NCBI RefSeq assembly: GCF_003850565.1
Contig: NZ_CP027706.1
Span: forward strand, 5,022,001-5,086,000
Direction: 5' to 3'
Source: Pseudomonas sessilinigenes
GTDB lineage: Bacteria; Pseudomonadota; Gammaproteobacteria; Pseudomonadales; Pseudomonadaceae
DNA length: 64,000 nucleotides
The notes under the pieces: generated by a model
Seen by the model: the letters and a program-made list of their open reading frames with translations, nothing else
Told to the model about the DNA's origin: nothing
Database searches by the model: none
Shown here: in pieces, positions 25,673-37,263 of the stretch
How positions within the stretch are numbered: the first letter of the stretch is position 1
Layout of the letters: every line of letters begins with the position of its first letter
Program-made: the position numbers and the translations under genes

Positions 25673-27211
25673 TCAGGCGGCCTTGATCTTGCCGCGATCG
25701 AGTTCGATCTTCTGCAGGTAGGCCTGCAACTGCTGTTGCTCTTCCGGGGTGGTGAACAACCCCAGTTTGCTTCGGCGCCAGAGGATGTCCTGGGCCTTCA
25801 CTGCCCACTCCTCGCTGCACAGGTAGTCCACTTCGCGGCTGTAGAGACCACCCCCCAGATGCTCGCCCATGTCGCTCAGGCTGTGCACTCCCTCCAGCAG
25901 GCGCCAGGTACGGCTGCCGTAGGTCGTCGCCCAGCGGCGGGCGATCTGGCTGGGCAGCCAGTCGAATTTGCTGCGGATGGCGTCGGCCAGGGCCTGTGGC
26001 GTGGTCATGTCCTCGCCACCGGGCAGGCTGGCGCGGGCAGTCCAGCTCGGCTTGGCGTGCTTGAAGTAAGGCACCAACTGGGCCATGGCCGACTCGGCCA
26101 ACTTGCGATAGGTGGTGAGCTTGCCGCCGAACACCGATAGCAATGGAGCTTCGTCGCCATTGCCGGACAGCGCCAGGGTGTAGTCACGGGTCACTGCCGA
26201 AGGGTTGTCGGATTCATCGTTGCACAGCGGGCGAACACCGGAGTAGGTGTGCAGGATATCGCTGCGGCTCAGTTGTTTCTTGAAGTGGGCGTTGACTACC
26301 TGCAGCAGGTAGTCGGTTTCCCCTTCGGTGATCGCTACCTTGGCCGGATCACCGGTGTATTCACGGTCGGTGGTGCCGATCAGGGTGAACTGGTCGAGGT
26401 AGGGGATGGTGAAGACGATGCGCTGGTCTTCGTTCTGCAGGATATGCGCGTGCTCACCTTCGTATAGCTTGGGCACGATCAGGTGGCTGCCCTGGATCAG
26501 GCGGATGCCGTAGGGCGATTCCAGCTTCAGGTCGTCCTTGATGAACTTGGCGACCCAAGGTCCGGCAGCGTTCACCAGGGCCTTGGCAGTGATGGAGAAC
26601 AGGCTGCCATCGGCGCGTTCCAGGTCCAGTTGCCACAGACCCTTGCTGCGACGAGCACTGACGCAGCGAGTCTGGGTGTGTACGTGGGCGCCATGTTCAC
26701 GGGCAGCCATGGCATTGAGTACCACCAGGCGTGCGTCATCGACCCAGCAGTCGGAGTATTCGAAACCCTTGGTGATCTGCGCTTGCAGCGCGCTGTCGGC
26801 GCCGAACTTCAGGCTGCGCGAGCCGCCGAGTTTTTCCCGCTTGCCCAGGTGATCGTAGAGAAACAGGCCGGCACGGATCATCCAGGCCGGACGCAGGTGA
26901 GGACGGTGCGGCAACACGAAGCGCATGGGCTTGACGATATGTGGCGCCTTGGCCAGCAGCACTTCGCGTTCGGCCAGGGCTTCACGTACCAGGCGGAACT
27001 CGTAGTGCTCCAGGTAACGCAGGCCACCGTGGATCAGCTTGCTGCTGGCCGATGAGGTGTGGCTGGCCAGGTCGTCCTTTTCACAAAGGAACACGGACAG
27101 GCCGCGACCCGCCGCATCTGCGGCAATTCCAACACCGTTGATCCCACCGCCAATGACGGCGATATCGTAAACCTCGGAAAGAGGGCGCGCGGGCAAGGTA
27201 GAAGTGGGCAT
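25673..27211 (-). CDS. glpD: Aerobic glycerol-3-phosphate dehydrogenase
   Basis: A 512-residue FAD enzyme that oxidises glycerol-3-phosphate to dihydroxyacetone phosphate at the inner membrane and passes electrons to quinone. The N-terminal Rossmann motif is VIGGGINGVGIAADAAGRG, followed by FLCEKDDLASHTSSASSKLI and HGGLRYLEHYEFRLV, all typical of GlpD. The C-terminal domain keeps the family length. It is transcribed separately from glpR (248 bp gap) with a candidate GlpR operator in front. Confidence 0.96.
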   Translation of the reverse strand: MPTSTLPARPLSEVYDIAVIGGGINGVGIAADAAGRGLSVFLCEKDDLASHTSSASSKLIHGGLRYLEHYEFRLVREALAEREVLLAKAPHIVKPMRFVLPHRPHLRPAWMIRAGLFLYDHLGKREKLGGSRSLKFGADSALQAQITKGFEYSDCWVDDARLVVLNAMAAREHGAHVHTQTRCVSARRSKGLWQLDLERADGSLFSITAKALVNAAGPWVAKFIKDDLKLESPYGIRLIQGSHLIVPKLYEGEHAHILQNEDQRIVFTIPYLDQFTLIGTTDREYTGDPAKVAITEGETDYLLQVVNAHFKKQLSRSDILHTYSGVRPLCNDESDNPSAVTRDYTLALSGNGDEAPLLSVFGGKLTTYRKLAESAMAQLVPYFKHAKPSWTARASLPGGEDMTTPQALADAIRSKFDWLPSQIARRWATTYGSRTWRLLEGVHSLSDMGEHLGGGLYSREVDYLCSEEWAVKAQDILWRRSKLGLFTTPEEQQQLQAYLQKIELDRGKIKAA

Positions 27212-27245
27212 CGACTGGCCTCGTGTTGCTTTGATATTTGAATTC

Positions 27246-27270
27246 GAACATTAATGTTCATTTCCGAAAA
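27246..27270. promoter_or_regulatory. Candidate GlpR operator before glpD
   Basis: The perfect palindrome GAACATTAATGTTC (27246–27259) overlaps a TGTTCATTTCCGAAAA element (27255–27270). A similar element, TATTCAGAAACGAAAA, occurs upstream of glpF. The shared pattern TNTTCA-N4-CGAAAA is close to known GlpR half-site geometry. Confidence 0.5.
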
Positions 27271-27459
27271 TACTAGCGCATAAACAAGGCGGTATCCAGC
27301 GCGCTTCGATTGAAAAAACTGATCGAAGGGCCCCGAAAAGTCGGTTTGCGAACATTGTCAGGCGATTATTGCAGTCGTGGGTGTGCAGGCAGGAGGCGGG
27401 CAGGAGAGTTGCCGCAACGGCCGGGCAAGGAAGACTGCCCGGTCGTGGGTGAAGGGGCG

Positions 27460-28215
27460 TCAGACGACTTCGAGGCGGATCTTGTGCTGGTTGAGCAGTT
27501 GGGTCAGGGCTGGTACTGGTTGCTGGTCGGTGACCAGGCAATCGATCAGGCTGATGGGGCCCAGGCGGATCATGGCATTGCGTCCGAACTTGCTGGAGTC
27601 GGCGGCCAGGATCACCTGCCGGGCATTGGCGATGATCGCCTGGGAGACCCGCACTTCCTGGTAGTCGAAATCCAGCAGGCTGCCGTCTTCGTCGATGCCG
27701 CTGATGCCCACCAGGGCGAAATCCACCTTGAACTGGTTGATGAAGTCGACGCTGGCCTGGCCCACTACGCCACCATCGCGGCGGACATTGCCGCCGGTCA
27801 GCAGCACATCGAAATCATCCTTGGCACTGAGCATCGAGGCCACGTGCAGGTTGTTGGTGATGATCTTCAGGTGGCTGTGGTTGAGCAGGGCGCGGGCGAT
27901 GGATTCGGTCGTGGTACCGATATTGATGAACAGCGAGGCGTGATCGGGGATCTGCGCGGCGACGGCTTCGCCGATACGCTGCTTTTCATCGCGCATCTGG
28001 TCGGCGCGCATGGCGTAGGCGGTGTTTTCTACGCTGGAGTCATAGGCCGCGCCACCGTGGTAGCGACGCAATAGGTTGGCTTCTGCCAACTGGTTGATAT
28101 CGCGGCGGATGGTCTGCGGGGTGACGACGAACAGCTGGGCCAATTCCTCGATGCTGACATAGCCGCGTTCGCGGACCAGGTCGAGGATTTGCTGCTGACG
28201 GGGAGGCAGATTCAT
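27460..28215 (-). CDS. glpR: DeoR-family glycerol-3-phosphate regulon repressor
   Basis: A 251-residue DeoR-type repressor. The N-terminal helix-turn-helix reads [20 protein letters not shown] with [20 protein letters not shown] and is followed by the sugar-phosphate-sensing domain ([29 protein letters not shown]). GlpR represses glp genes and is released by glycerol-3-phosphate. Start at 28215 chosen as the first residue before the HTH. It lies between glpK and glpD in the usual Pseudomonas order. Confidence 0.95.
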   Translation of the reverse strand: MNLPPRQQQILDLVRERGYVSIEELAQLFVVTPQTIRRDINQLAEANLLRRYHGGAAYDSSVENTAYAMRADQMRDEKQRIGEAVAAQIPDHASLFINIGTTTESIARALLNHSHLKIITNNLHVASMLSAKDDFDVLLTGGNVRRDGGVVGQASVDFINQFKVDFALVGISGIDEDGSLLDFDYQEVRVSQAIIANARQVILAADSSKFGRNAMIRLGPISLIDCLVTDQQPVPALTQLLNQHKIRLEVV

Positions 28216-28376
28216 GGGGCTTCCTTTGGGCTGCCGTGCAAAATTTGCCCATGATGCCGCAGGAATCCGCTCCCTACCAGTTGCCAGGCTGGGTGACGGC
28301 GAGTGCCGTGTCTCGAAAACCGGCCCGCACACCTTGCCTGCGGCAGGTGGTGGATGCGGCTATGCCGGTTCGTTGC

Positions 28377-28403
28377 GCAGCCCCGCAGGCCATGCGGGGC
28401 TGC
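28377..28403 (-). terminator. Possible terminator or stabilising hairpin after glpK
   Basis: GCAGCCCCGCA and TGCGGGGCTGC form a perfect 11-bp stem with a 5-nt loop 35 bp after the glpK stop. No T-run follows on the minus strand, so it may be a REP-type or attenuating structure. Confidence 0.45.
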
Positions 28404-28437
28404 CCAGATCGCCTGGAGATGGAATCCAGGATTTGGC

Positions 28438-30003
<1,566 letters not shown>

Positions 30004-30019
30004 TCACGCGCCGCTGGAT

Positions 30020-30868
30020 TCAGGAAGCTTTTACTTTGCCATCTGTGGCCTGCTCGGCCTCTGGAGACGGCGCGCTGCTGGGCAGGTGGCGGGCGATCAG
30101 GCTGCGATAGGCAACTGCACCGAGGCAGGCGCCCAGGATCGGAGCGAAGATTGGCACCAGGAAATACGGAATGTCACGGCCGCCGGTGAAGGAAATCTCA
30201 CCCCAGCCGGTGAAGAACGTCATCAGTTTAGGGCCAAAGTCCCGCGCCGGGTTCATCGCAAAACCGGTCAGCGGGCCCATGGCACTGCCGATCACGGCAA
30301 TCAGCAGGCCAATCAGCAGCGGGGCCATGGGGCCGCGGGGCAGGCCATTGTTGTCGTCGGTCAGGGACATGATCACGCCCATCAGGATCGCAGTGATCAC
30401 CACTTCCACCAGGAACGCCTGGGCGGTGCTCAGGGACGGATTAGGGAAGGTGGAGAATACCGAGGCCAGTTCCAGGCTGGCCTGGGAGCCACGGACCATC
30501 TGGTGGGCTTGTTCGAAATCGAAGAACAGATTGCTGTACAGCGTGTAAACCAACAGGGCGGCGCAGAAGGCGCCAGCCACCTGGGCCAGGATGTAGAACG
30601 GCAACTTGCGCTTCTCGAAATCAGCGAACAGGCACAAGGCGATGCTCACGGCAGGGTTCAGGTGCGCGCCGGAAACGCCGGCGGTCAGGTAGATCGCCAT
30701 GCTGACGCCGATCCCCCAGATGACGCTGATTTCCCATAGGCCGAAGCTGGCCCCCGCGACCTTGAGCGCGGCGACGCATCCTGTGCCGAAAAAGATCAAC
30801 AGTGCGGTGCCCAGGAACTCGGCCATGCATTGGCCAGATAGCGACGGTTGTTGCAGAGCAGTTGTCAT
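30020..30868 (-). CDS. glpF: Glycerol uptake facilitator (aquaglyceroporin)
   Basis: A 282-residue MIP-family channel with the two pore motifs SGAHLNPAVSIAL and GFAMNPARDFGPK (NPA boxes), and six membrane segments. It lets glycerol diffuse into the cell, where GlpK traps it. Start at 30868 (MTTALQQPSLSGQCMAEFLG) gives the usual N terminus. It heads the glpFK unit; a candidate GlpR site lies about 130 bp upstream. Confidence 0.95.
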   Translation of the reverse strand: MTTALQQPSLSGQCMAEFLGTALLIFFGTGCVAALKVAGASFGLWEISVIWGIGVSMAIYLTAGVSGAHLNPAVSIALCLFADFEKRKLPFYILAQVAGAFCAALLVYTLYSNLFFDFEQAHQMVRGSQASLELASVFSTFPNPSLSTAQAFLVEVVITAILMGVIMSLTDDNNGLPRGPMAPLLIGLLIAVIGSAMGPLTGFAMNPARDFGPKLMTFFTGWGEISFTGGRDIPYFLVPIFAPILGACLGAVAYRSLIARHLPSSAPSPEAEQATDGKVKAS

Positions 30869-30996
30869 TGTGAACCTCGATTTTTGTTGTTGTCTGGCGC
30901 TGCTGCAAAAGGCATGGAGCGCGACTTCCAACGAAGGCGGAATCCCCATTCCGGCCTCGTCTTGTTACTGGGTAGCAGCTTGCATTTACCGCATGA

Positions 30997-31012
30997 TATT
31001 CAGAAACGAAAA
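30997..31012. promoter_or_regulatory. Candidate GlpR site before glpF
   Basis: TATTCAGAAACGAAAA shares 11 of 16 bases, including both outer half-sites, with TGTTCATTTCCGAAAA upstream of glpD. The rest of the 371-bp gap between glpF and ybaK shows no gene. Confidence 0.4.
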
Positions 31013-31239
31013 AATATAGACAAGAAACACCGCTGTCAAAGGTCGAAAGTGAACGAGTGGTCATTTTATAGATATCAGTCAAATGAATGATCGGCGGCGC
31101 TCTGCCCAGGAGTGACAGCAAGGCCGGCGTTGCCGGGGGAGGGGGCTGGTTTTCAAGGCTTGGATTAGAGCCTTTTGTCGATCAATGGCCTAAAATCCGA
31201 AAGCTTTGTTTTGCCTTTTATCCCTGCCCTGGAGCTGCC

Positions 31240-31710
31240 ATGACCCCTGCACTGGACCTGCTGAAAAAAGTTCGCGCCGAACATCGCATTCACAGTTACG
31301 AACATGATCCCAAGGCAGCTTCCTATGGGCTCGAAGCGGCCGAGAAGCTCAACCTTGATCCGGCACGGGTGTTCAAGACCCTGTTGGCCAGCAGTGAGAA
31401 GGGGGAATTGTTGGTGGCGGTGGTGCCGGTGGCCGGCAGTCTGGATCTCAAGGCCCTGGCCCATGCCGCAGGGGTGAAGAAAGCCGAGATGGCCGACCCT
31501 GCCGCCGCCCAGCGTGCCACTGGCTACCTGCTGGGAGGAATCAGCCCGTTGGGGCAGAAGAAGCGCTTGCGGACATTTATCGATAGTACTGCGCAGCCCT
31601 TGTCCAGCATCTTCGTTAGCGCCGGTCGTCGAGGCTTGGAGGTGGAGTTGGCGGCGGCGGTTCTGGCCGAACATACCCAGGCCGGGTTTGCCGATATCGG
31701 ACGTCCCTGA
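31240..31710 (+). CDS. ybaK: Cys-tRNA(Pro)/Cys-tRNA(Cys) deacylase YbaK
   Basis: A 156-residue member of the YbaK/EbsC family, which removes cysteine wrongly charged on tRNA(Pro). Typical segments are SYEHDPKAASYGLEAAEKL, RVFKTLLASSEKGELLVAVV (with the conserved Lys), KKAEMADPAAAQRATGYLLGG and the closing RGLEVELA. GGAG lies 6 bp before the ATG. It stands alone, convergent with the argF operon. Confidence 0.93.
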   Translation: MTPALDLLKKVRAEHRIHSYEHDPKAASYGLEAAEKLNLDPARVFKTLLASSEKGELLVAVVPVAGSLDLKALAHAAGVKKAEMADPAAAQRATGYLLGGISPLGQKKRLRTFIDSTAQPLSSIFVSAGRRGLEVELAAAVLAEHTQAGFADIGRP

Positions 31711-31747
31711 GTCTCGGCAGTCGGTACCTGGGGCGTCGTGCGACAGC

Positions 31748-31772
31748 CGGCTCCGGTGCCACGCCGGAGCCG
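31748..31772. terminator. Hairpin between convergent ybaK and ABC ATPase genes
   Basis: CGGCTCCGG pairs perfectly with CCGGAGCCG around a 7-nt loop. It lacks a T-run; it could serve both genes as a weak terminator. Confidence 0.4.
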
Positions 31773-31782
31773 AGGTGTCGTT

Positions 31783-32892
31783 TCAGTGGGCGCTGTTGTA
31801 GCGCCGTACACCGGAGTCGTTTGCCGGGATCTGTGCCGCCGTGCTGCCGCTGGCCTGGAACAGCACCAGGTGCTCGGCGGCCACGCGAATGCCTACGTCT
31901 TCTCCCACCCGATGGTCGGCATGGCTGGGAAAGATCGATTCCAGCTGGCTGCCGGTGGGCAATTGCAGGCGATAGAGAATCGAGGCTCCGAGGAAGGTCT
32001 TGCCGACCACCCGAGCTTTGAGCGCGCTGTCGGGGGCATGGACGATGTCGTCCGGGCGCAGTAGCACGTCAACCGCACCACCGGTTGGCCAGGTATAGGC
32101 GCGGTTGCCTTGCAGCATGCCCAGTTCGGTATGGACCGATTCGGGGCTGCTCAACTGGCCACGAATGAAGTAGCCCTGGCCAATGAAGCTGGCGACGTAG
32201 GGGGTCTGCGGTTCGTGGTAGAGGTTGTAGGGGGTGTCCCATTGCTCCAGGCGACCTTCCTTGAAGACTCCGACCTGGTCGCTCACCGCAAAGGCTTCTT
32301 CCTGGTCGTGGGTGACCAGGATCGCACTGGTTCCCCGGCTCTTGAGGATGTCGCGCACCTCATGGCTGAGCTTGCGACGCAGTTCGCCGTCCAGGTTGGA
32401 GAACGGCTCGTCGAGCAATAGCAGTTGGGGCTCGGGTGCCAGGGCGCGGGCCAGGGCCACGCGTTGTTGCTGGCCTCCGGAGAGTTCATGGGGGAAACGC
32501 TGGCCCAACTGCTTGAGGTTGACCAGTTCCAGCAGCTCGGCGACCACCCGGTCCTTCTCAGGGTGCTTGCGGATACCGAAGGCGATGTTGTCTGCCACGG
32601 ATAAGTGGGGGAACAGCGCATAGTCCTGGAACACCATGCCGATCCGGCGTTTTTCCGGGGCCAGGGTGAAGCCGGCGCTGGAGATGGTTTCGCCAGCCAG
32701 CTGGATTTCACCCTCATGCACCGGTTCGAAACCGGCGATGGCCCGCAAGGTGGTGGTCTTGCCGCAACCGGAGGAGCCCAGCAGGCATCCGATATCCCCG
32801 GCGTTGAGGTGCAGGTTGAGGTTCTGCACCACTCGTTGGTCCTGGTAGCCGCAAGCCAGGTTGCGCAGGTTCAGTAGCAATGGCTGGCTCAT
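31783..32892 (-). CDS. ABC transporter ATP-binding protein (FbpC/PotA-type)
   Basis: A 369-residue ATPase with Walker [11 protein letters not shown]-loop [11 protein letters not shown], signature [10 protein letters not shown], Walker [13 protein letters not shown] and switch His in [11 protein letters not shown]-terminal TOBE-like domain follows from about residue 285. The group serves uptake of ferric iron, polyamines or sulfate/thiosulfate. No permease or binding-protein genes are adjacent, so the partner is elsewhere. It overlaps argF by 4 nt, an arrangement also seen in P. aeruginosa, but a link to arginine is unproven. Confidence 0.9.
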   Translation of the reverse strand: MSQPLLLNLRNLACGYQDQRVVQNLNLHLNAGDIGCLLGSSGCGKTTTLRAIAGFEPVHEGEIQLAGETISSAGFTLAPEKRRIGMVFQDYALFPHLSVADNIAFGIRKHPEKDRVVAELLELVNLKQLGQRFPHELSGGQQQRVALARALAPEPQLLLLDEPFSNLDGELRRKLSHEVRDILKSRGTSAILVTHDQEEAFAVSDQVGVFKEGRLEQWDTPYNLYHEPQTPYVASFIGQGYFIRGQLSSPESVHTELGMLQGNRAYTWPTGGAVDVLLRPDDIVHAPDSALKARVVGKTFLGASILYRLQLPTGSQLESIFPSHADHRVGEDVGIRVAAEHLVLFQASGSTAAQIPANDSGVRRYNSAH

Positions 32893-33812
32893 GCGTGGTG
32901 GTACGCCGGCTCGACGAGGAACTCGAGCAGGGCCTTTTGTGCATGAAGGCGATTTTCTGCCTGGTCCCAGGCAACCGAGCGTGGGTCGTCCAGCAGGTCG
33001 AGGCTGATTTCCTCGCCGCGGTGGGCGGGCAGGCAGTGCATGAACAGTACGTCCGCTGCTGCCAGGTCGAGCAGGGCACGGTTGACCTGGAAGGGGGCAA
33101 ACAACTCCAGGCGCTTGGCGGTTTCTTCTTCCTGGCCCATGGAGGTCCAGACATCAGTGCTGACCAGGTGGGCGTCGCGCACGGCTTCCCGTGGGTCGCG
33201 GACGATGGTCACCCGGTCCCCAGCCTGGGCGACGAATTGTGGGTTGGGTTCGTAGCCTTCAGGGCAGGCGATGCGCAGTTGGAAGTCGAACTGGATGGCC
33301 GCTTCTATATAGCTGTTGCACATATTATTGCCGTCGCCGATCCAGGCCACGGTCTTGCCCTGGATCGAGCCGCGGTGTTCGAGGAAGGTCTGCATGTCGG
33401 CCAGCAACTGGCACGGGTGCAGGTCATCGGACAGGCCGTTGATCACCGGCACGCGGGAGTTGGCCGCGAACTCGGTCAAGGTGCTGTGGGCGAAGGTGCG
33501 GATCATTACGGCGTCGAGCATGCGCGACATGACGATGGCGCAGTCGCCGATAGGCTCGCCGCGTCCCAGTTGGGTGTCCCGTGGCGAAAGGAAGATGGCT
33601 TGGCCGCCCAGCTGGATCATGCCGGCTTCGAAGGAGAGTCGGGTACGAGTCGACGATTTTTCGAAAATCATGCCCAGCACACGATTTTTCAAGGGCTCGA
33701 AGAGTACACCGCGGTTACGCAGGTCCTTCAGCTCGATGCCTCGACGGATCACACTGACCAGCTCTTCGGGCGTGCAATCCATCAGGGAGAGAAAGTGCCT
33801 TGCGCTCATCAT
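32889..33812 (-). CDS. argF: Ornithine carbamoyltransferase (anabolic)
   Basis: A 307-residue enzyme that makes citrulline from ornithine and carbamoyl phosphate in arginine synthesis. Carbamoyl-phosphate binding motif [13 protein letters not shown], ornithine-binding [19 protein letters not shown] and catalytic [12 protein letters not shown] are all present. Two ATGs (33812, 33809) are possible; the second gives the N terminus [10 protein letters not shown]. Upstream lies an ArgR-type tandem site. It is co-transcribed with the ABC ATPase gene. Confidence 0.96.
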   Translation of the reverse strand: MMSARHFLSLMDCTPEELVSVIRRGIELKDLRNRGVLFEPLKNRVLGMIFEKSSTRTRLSFEAGMIQLGGQAIFLSPRDTQLGRGEPIGDCAIVMSRMLDAVMIRTFAHSTLTEFAANSRVPVINGLSDDLHPCQLLADMQTFLEHRGSIQGKTVAWIGDGNNMCNSYIEAAIQFDFQLRIACPEGYEPNPQFVAQAGDRVTIVRDPREAVRDAHLVSTDVWTSMGQEEETAKRLELFAPFQVNRALLDLAAADVLFMHCLPAHRGEEISLDLLDDPRSVAWDQAENRLHAQKALLEFLVEPAYHHA

Positions 33813-33915
33813 TAACTACCTTATTTGCAACGGACCGCAGATTCTCAAAGCCTTGTTTTGTCGAACAACGGGCTGGACCTGCGGCGGAAGCCGCACGGGG
33901 CGACGAAATAGGGGA

Positions 33916-33957
33916 AGGCGCGATCTTATAATTAAATGTCGCGTCTTACCAATAGTG
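33916..33957. promoter_or_regulatory. ArgR operator upstream of argF
   Basis: TGTCGC-N8-AA occurs at 33937–33952, an exact match to the Pseudomonas ArgR half-site. A degenerate copy (AGGCGC-N8-AA) starts exactly 21 bp before it at 33916, reproducing the tandem-repeat spacing of known ArgR operators. It is about 105–145 bp upstream of argF. The remaining part of this 413-bp gap shows no gene. Confidence 0.75.
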
Positions 33958-34225
33958 CTACGACGATTATGGGCATTCAGGGAGGCCAGGGTGCGAATGC
34001 GCTGGCACTTCAGGGACCAGTTTCCAGACAGCAGCCAGGCATTTGTACACTGCCCCGGCACGGCTTGGCAATTGAGTGGGGCGCTGCCGGTGCCGGTGCG
34101 GTCGTTTTCTGACCCATGGGCCGAAGATTCGTGATGGGGGAGTTTGTGGGGCCCCAGCCTGAAACATTTCCTAATGCAAAGTGCTGGGGTTATAAAGGCG
34201 AATCAGTAGCAGGGATGCATGTGCG

Positions 34226-34516
34226 ATGGAGTCCAAGGAGCAACAATTGATGACGCTACTGGGGCTCACGGCCCGGGCGCTCACCGACATGACCGCCTCG
34301 GTGACGGCGTTTTCATTCGAGCTGTTGCGCAGCGAGGACCAGGTGACCCGGGCTGCTGCGCGCAAGATGATCGACCGGATGATGAGTATCAGCGCCGGTC
34401 TCGACGAGCATTGGCGATTGCTCGCCGAATTGTCGGCCGATTACCCGGGGCAAGGCCCTGTGGATACCACGGCCCAGATACCTTCCGAAGGCTTGCCCAG
34501 ACTGCCGCCCAATTGA
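34226..34516 (+). CDS. Conserved small hypothetical protein
   Basis: I do not recognise this 96-residue protein. It begins MESKEQQLMTLLGLTARALT and is mostly helical in pattern up to about residue 70, with a proline-rich end (IPSEGLPRLPPN). There is no signal peptide or membrane segment. Codon use matches the neighbours. It lies between the argF control region and the molybdopterin oxidoreductase gene, 133 bp upstream of the latter; co-transcription is possible but not shown. Confidence 0.7.
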   Translation: MESKEQQLMTLLGLTARALTDMTASVTAFSFELLRSEDQVTRAAARKMIDRMMSISAGLDEHWRLLAELSADYPGQGPVDTTAQIPSEGLPRLPPN

Positions 34517-34649
34517 GCGTGGCAATCATGGCCTGGGTTGATGGCCATGAATTCATATGACGAACGTCCCTGGTGTCCTTGCGTGGCTGCGGCCATAGTT
34601 TTTGCCTTCGGTGCCTGAACGCAGGTACTTCAAATAATAGAGGCTGGCC

Positions 34650-36758
34650 ATGACCAAGACTCTGCATCACCGTGCTTGCCATCTGTGTGAAGCTATTTGC
34701 GGCTTGACCCTGGAAGTGACGCAGGAAGAGGAGGGCGGCCCACGCATTACCTCGATCAAGGGCGATCATCAAGACAGTTTCAGTCGTGGCCATATCTGTC
34801 CCAAGGCCGTGGCCCTGCAAGATATCCAGAATGATCCTGATCGCTTGCGCCAGCCGGTACGTCGCATCGGCAAGCAATGGCAGCCTATCGGCTGGGACGA
34901 GGCTTTTGCCCTGGTGGCCGAGCGCCTGGTGGATATCCAGCAGCACCATGGCAATGATGCGGTCGCCACCTACCAGGGTAATCCCAGCGTCCATAACTAT
35001 GGATTGATGACCCATAGCGGCTATTTCCTCAACCAGCTCAAGACTCGCAATCGTTTTTCGGCGACCTCTGTCGATCAGCTACCCCACCATCTGGTCAGTT
35101 ACTTCATGTACGGCCATGGTTTGCTGTTGCCGATCCCCGATATCGATCACACCGACTTCATGCTGATCCTTGGCGGCAACCCCTTGGCGTCCAATGGCAG
35201 CATCATGACCGTGCCGGACGTGGAAAAGCGTCTGAAGGCCATCCAGGCTCGGGGAGGTAAGGTGGTGGTGGTCGATCCTCGACGCAGCGAGACGGCGGCG
35301 ATGGCCGACCAGCACCTGTTCATTCGCCCGGGTGCAGACGTGGCCTTGCTACTGGGCATGTTGAACAGCATCTTCGAGGAGGGGCCGACCCGCGACAGCC
35401 ATTTGCAGGTGGATGGGTTGGCCGAGGTGCGCCAGGCGGTTTCCCGTTACACCGCCGAGGCCATGAGCCCACTGTGTGCGATTCCGGCTCCCCTGATTCG
35501 TCAGCTGGCCCGGGACTTTGCCAGTGCGGGCAAGGCCGTCTGCTACGGACGCATGGGGATCTCCACCCAGGCGTTCGGTACCTTGTGTCATTGGCTGGTG
35601 CAATTGCTGAACCTGATCACGGGTAATCTCGATCGGGTTGGCGGTGCCTTGTGTACCGAGCCGGCGGTGGATTTGGTGGCGGCGACCTCCGGCGGGCATT
35701 TCAATGCCTGGCAGAGTCGGGTGTCCGGGCTTCCCGAGTACGGTGGCGAACTGCCCGTTTCAGCCCTGGCTGAAGAAATGCTCACTCCGGGGGAGGGGCA
35801 GGTACGAGCCCTGGTCACGGTGGCGGGCAACCCGGTGCTGTCCACCCCCAATGGCCGGCGCCTGGAGGAGGCCCTGGACGGCCTGGATTTCATGGTCAGC
35901 ATCGATCTGTACATCAATGAGACCACTCGCTATGCAGATTTGATCCTGCCTTCTACCTCGGCGCTGGAGAACGATCACTACGACACCACCTTCAATCTGT
36001 TTGCCGTGCGTAATGTCAGCCGTTTCAATCGGGCGATCCTGCCCAAGCCCGAGGGGGCCCTGCACGATTGGGAGATATTCGTCGGTTTGGCCAAGGCGTT
36101 CGCGGCAAGGACTGGAAACCCGCTCAAGCCGACCATGGCCCCTGCGCAGATGATCGACATGGGCCTCAGAGCCGGGCGTTATGGCGATGGCTCACCGTTT
36201 GGCTTGTCCTTGCAGACCCTCGAGCAGCACCCGCATGGCATCGACCTGGGGCCTCTGCAGCCAAACCTGGCGCAGCGCCTGAGGACCGATAACCGCAGGG
36301 TCCAGGTCGCACCGCCGGCGATCATGGCGGACCTGCAGCGCTTTGCCGAGCAGGGGGCGCCGGCAGTGGAGGAGTTGCTGCTGATCGGACGCCGGCATGT
36401 GCGCAGCAATAATTCCTGGATGCATAACTATCATCGCCTGGTGAAGGGCAAGCCTCGCCATCAGTTGCTGATGCATCCCCAGGACCTGGCCCGGCGGGGC
36501 CTGAGCGATGGCCAGAGGGTGCGTATCAGTTCCCGGGTCGGTGCGGTGGAAGTCGAAGTGCTGGCCAGTGAGGAGATGATGCCCGGAGTGGTGAGCCTGC
36601 CCCATGGCTGGGGGCACGGGCGCTCGGGAGTGCAGATGAACATTGCCACGCAGCAGCCGGGCTGCAGCGTCAATGACCTGACCGATGAGCGCCACTTGGA
36701 TGCACTGTCGGGAAACGCTGCATTGAATGGGGTACCGGTAAAGGTTGAGGCCGCCTGA
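34650..36758 (+). CDS. Molybdopterin oxidoreductase (DMSO reductase family)
   Basis: A 702-residue single-subunit member of the bis-MGD family. An N-terminal [4Fe-4S] site is formed by Cys10, Cys13, Cys17 and Cys50 (RACHLCEAICGL, GHICPK). Cofactor-binding stretches include ILGGNPLASNGS, VVVVDPRRSETAAMAD and, near the C terminus, NSWMHNY and LPHGWGHGRSG. No signal peptide is present, so it is cytoplasmic. The residue expected to bind molybdenum cannot be identified with certainty (the region reads TYQGNPSVHNYG). Its substrate is unknown and no partner subunits are nearby. Confidence 0.87.
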   Translation: MTKTLHHRACHLCEAICGLTLEVTQEEEGGPRITSIKGDHQDSFSRGHICPKAVALQDIQNDPDRLRQPVRRIGKQWQPIGWDEAFALVAERLVDIQQHHGNDAVATYQGNPSVHNYGLMTHSGYFLNQLKTRNRFSATSVDQLPHHLVSYFMYGHGLLLPIPDIDHTDFMLILGGNPLASNGSIMTVPDVEKRLKAIQARGGKVVVVDPRRSETAAMADQHLFIRPGADVALLLGMLNSIFEEGPTRDSHLQVDGLAEVRQAVSRYTAEAMSPLCAIPAPLIRQLARDFASAGKAVCYGRMGISTQAFGTLCHWLVQLLNLITGNLDRVGGALCTEPAVDLVAATSGGHFNAWQSRVSGLPEYGGELPVSALAEEMLTPGEGQVRALVTVAGNPVLSTPNGRRLEEALDGLDFMVSIDLYINETTRYADLILPSTSALENDHYDTTFNLFAVRNVSRFNRAILPKPEGALHDWEIFVGLAKAFAARTGNPLKPTMAPAQMIDMGLRAGRYGDGSPFGLSLQTLEQHPHGIDLGPLQPNLAQRLRTDNRRVQVAPPAIMADLQRFAEQGAPAVEELLLIGRRHVRSNNSWMHNYHRLVKGKPRHQLLMHPQDLARRGLSDGQRVRISSRVGAVEVEVLASEEMMPGVVSLPHGWGHGRSGVQMNIATQQPGCSVNDLTDERHLDALSGNAALNGVPVKVEAA

Positions 36759-36854
36759 GAAGTCTGTCGGAGAGGCCAAGCAGTACGCTCAGGATTCCGT
36801 TACAATGCGCCACCGTGCCGACAACAGAGTCGGAAAGTTCAGCCGAGGTGTTCC

Positions 36855-37196
36855 ATGGATATCATCGAAACTATTAAAGAGCAGATTGCCAACAACACCA
36901 TTCTGCTTTACATGAAAGGCTCGCCGAATGCCCCACAGTGTGGCTTCTCCGCGAAAGCCGCTCAGGCCGTGATGGGGTGTGGCGAGAAGTTCGCTTACGT
37001 GGACATCCTGCAGAACCCGGAAATTCGCGCCAACCTGCCAAAATACGCCAACTGGCCAACCTTCCCGCAACTGTGGGTAGACGGTGAGTTGGTTGGCGGT
37101 AGTGACATCATGGCTGAAATGTTCGCCAACGGTGAACTGCAGACCCTGATCAAAGCCGCTGCCGAGAAAGCAGCCGCAGCCAAGACCGAAGCCTGA
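36855..37196 (+). CDS. grxD: Monothiol glutaredoxin (Grx4 type)
   Basis: A 113-residue monothiol glutaredoxin with the CGFS active site (PQCGFSAKAA) and the typical WPTFPQLWVDGELVGGSDI segment that binds glutathione. Such proteins hold and transfer [2Fe-2S] clusters. The C terminus is Ala/Lys rich. It is next to the bacterioferritin genes, in line with a role in iron and Fe-S homeostasis. It ends at a shared terminator with bfrB. Confidence 0.95.
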   Translation: MDIIETIKEQIANNTILLYMKGSPNAPQCGFSAKAAQAVMGCGEKFAYVDILQNPEIRANLPKYANWPTFPQLWVDGELVGGSDIMAEMFANGELQTLIKAAAEKAAAAKTEA

Positions 37197-37210
37197 TCCA
37201 GGCTGTCTTG

Positions 37211-37234
37211 CAGGAGCGAGAGCACTCGCTCCTG
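37211..37234. repeat. Perfect hairpin after grxD
   Basis: CAGGAGCGAG-AGCA-CTCGCTCCTG, a 10-bp perfect stem with a 4-nt loop, shaped like common Pseudomonas REP hairpins. It precedes the rho-independent terminator. Confidence 0.6.
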
Positions 37235-37263
37235 CGCATTACGCGAATATATCCACGTAATGC

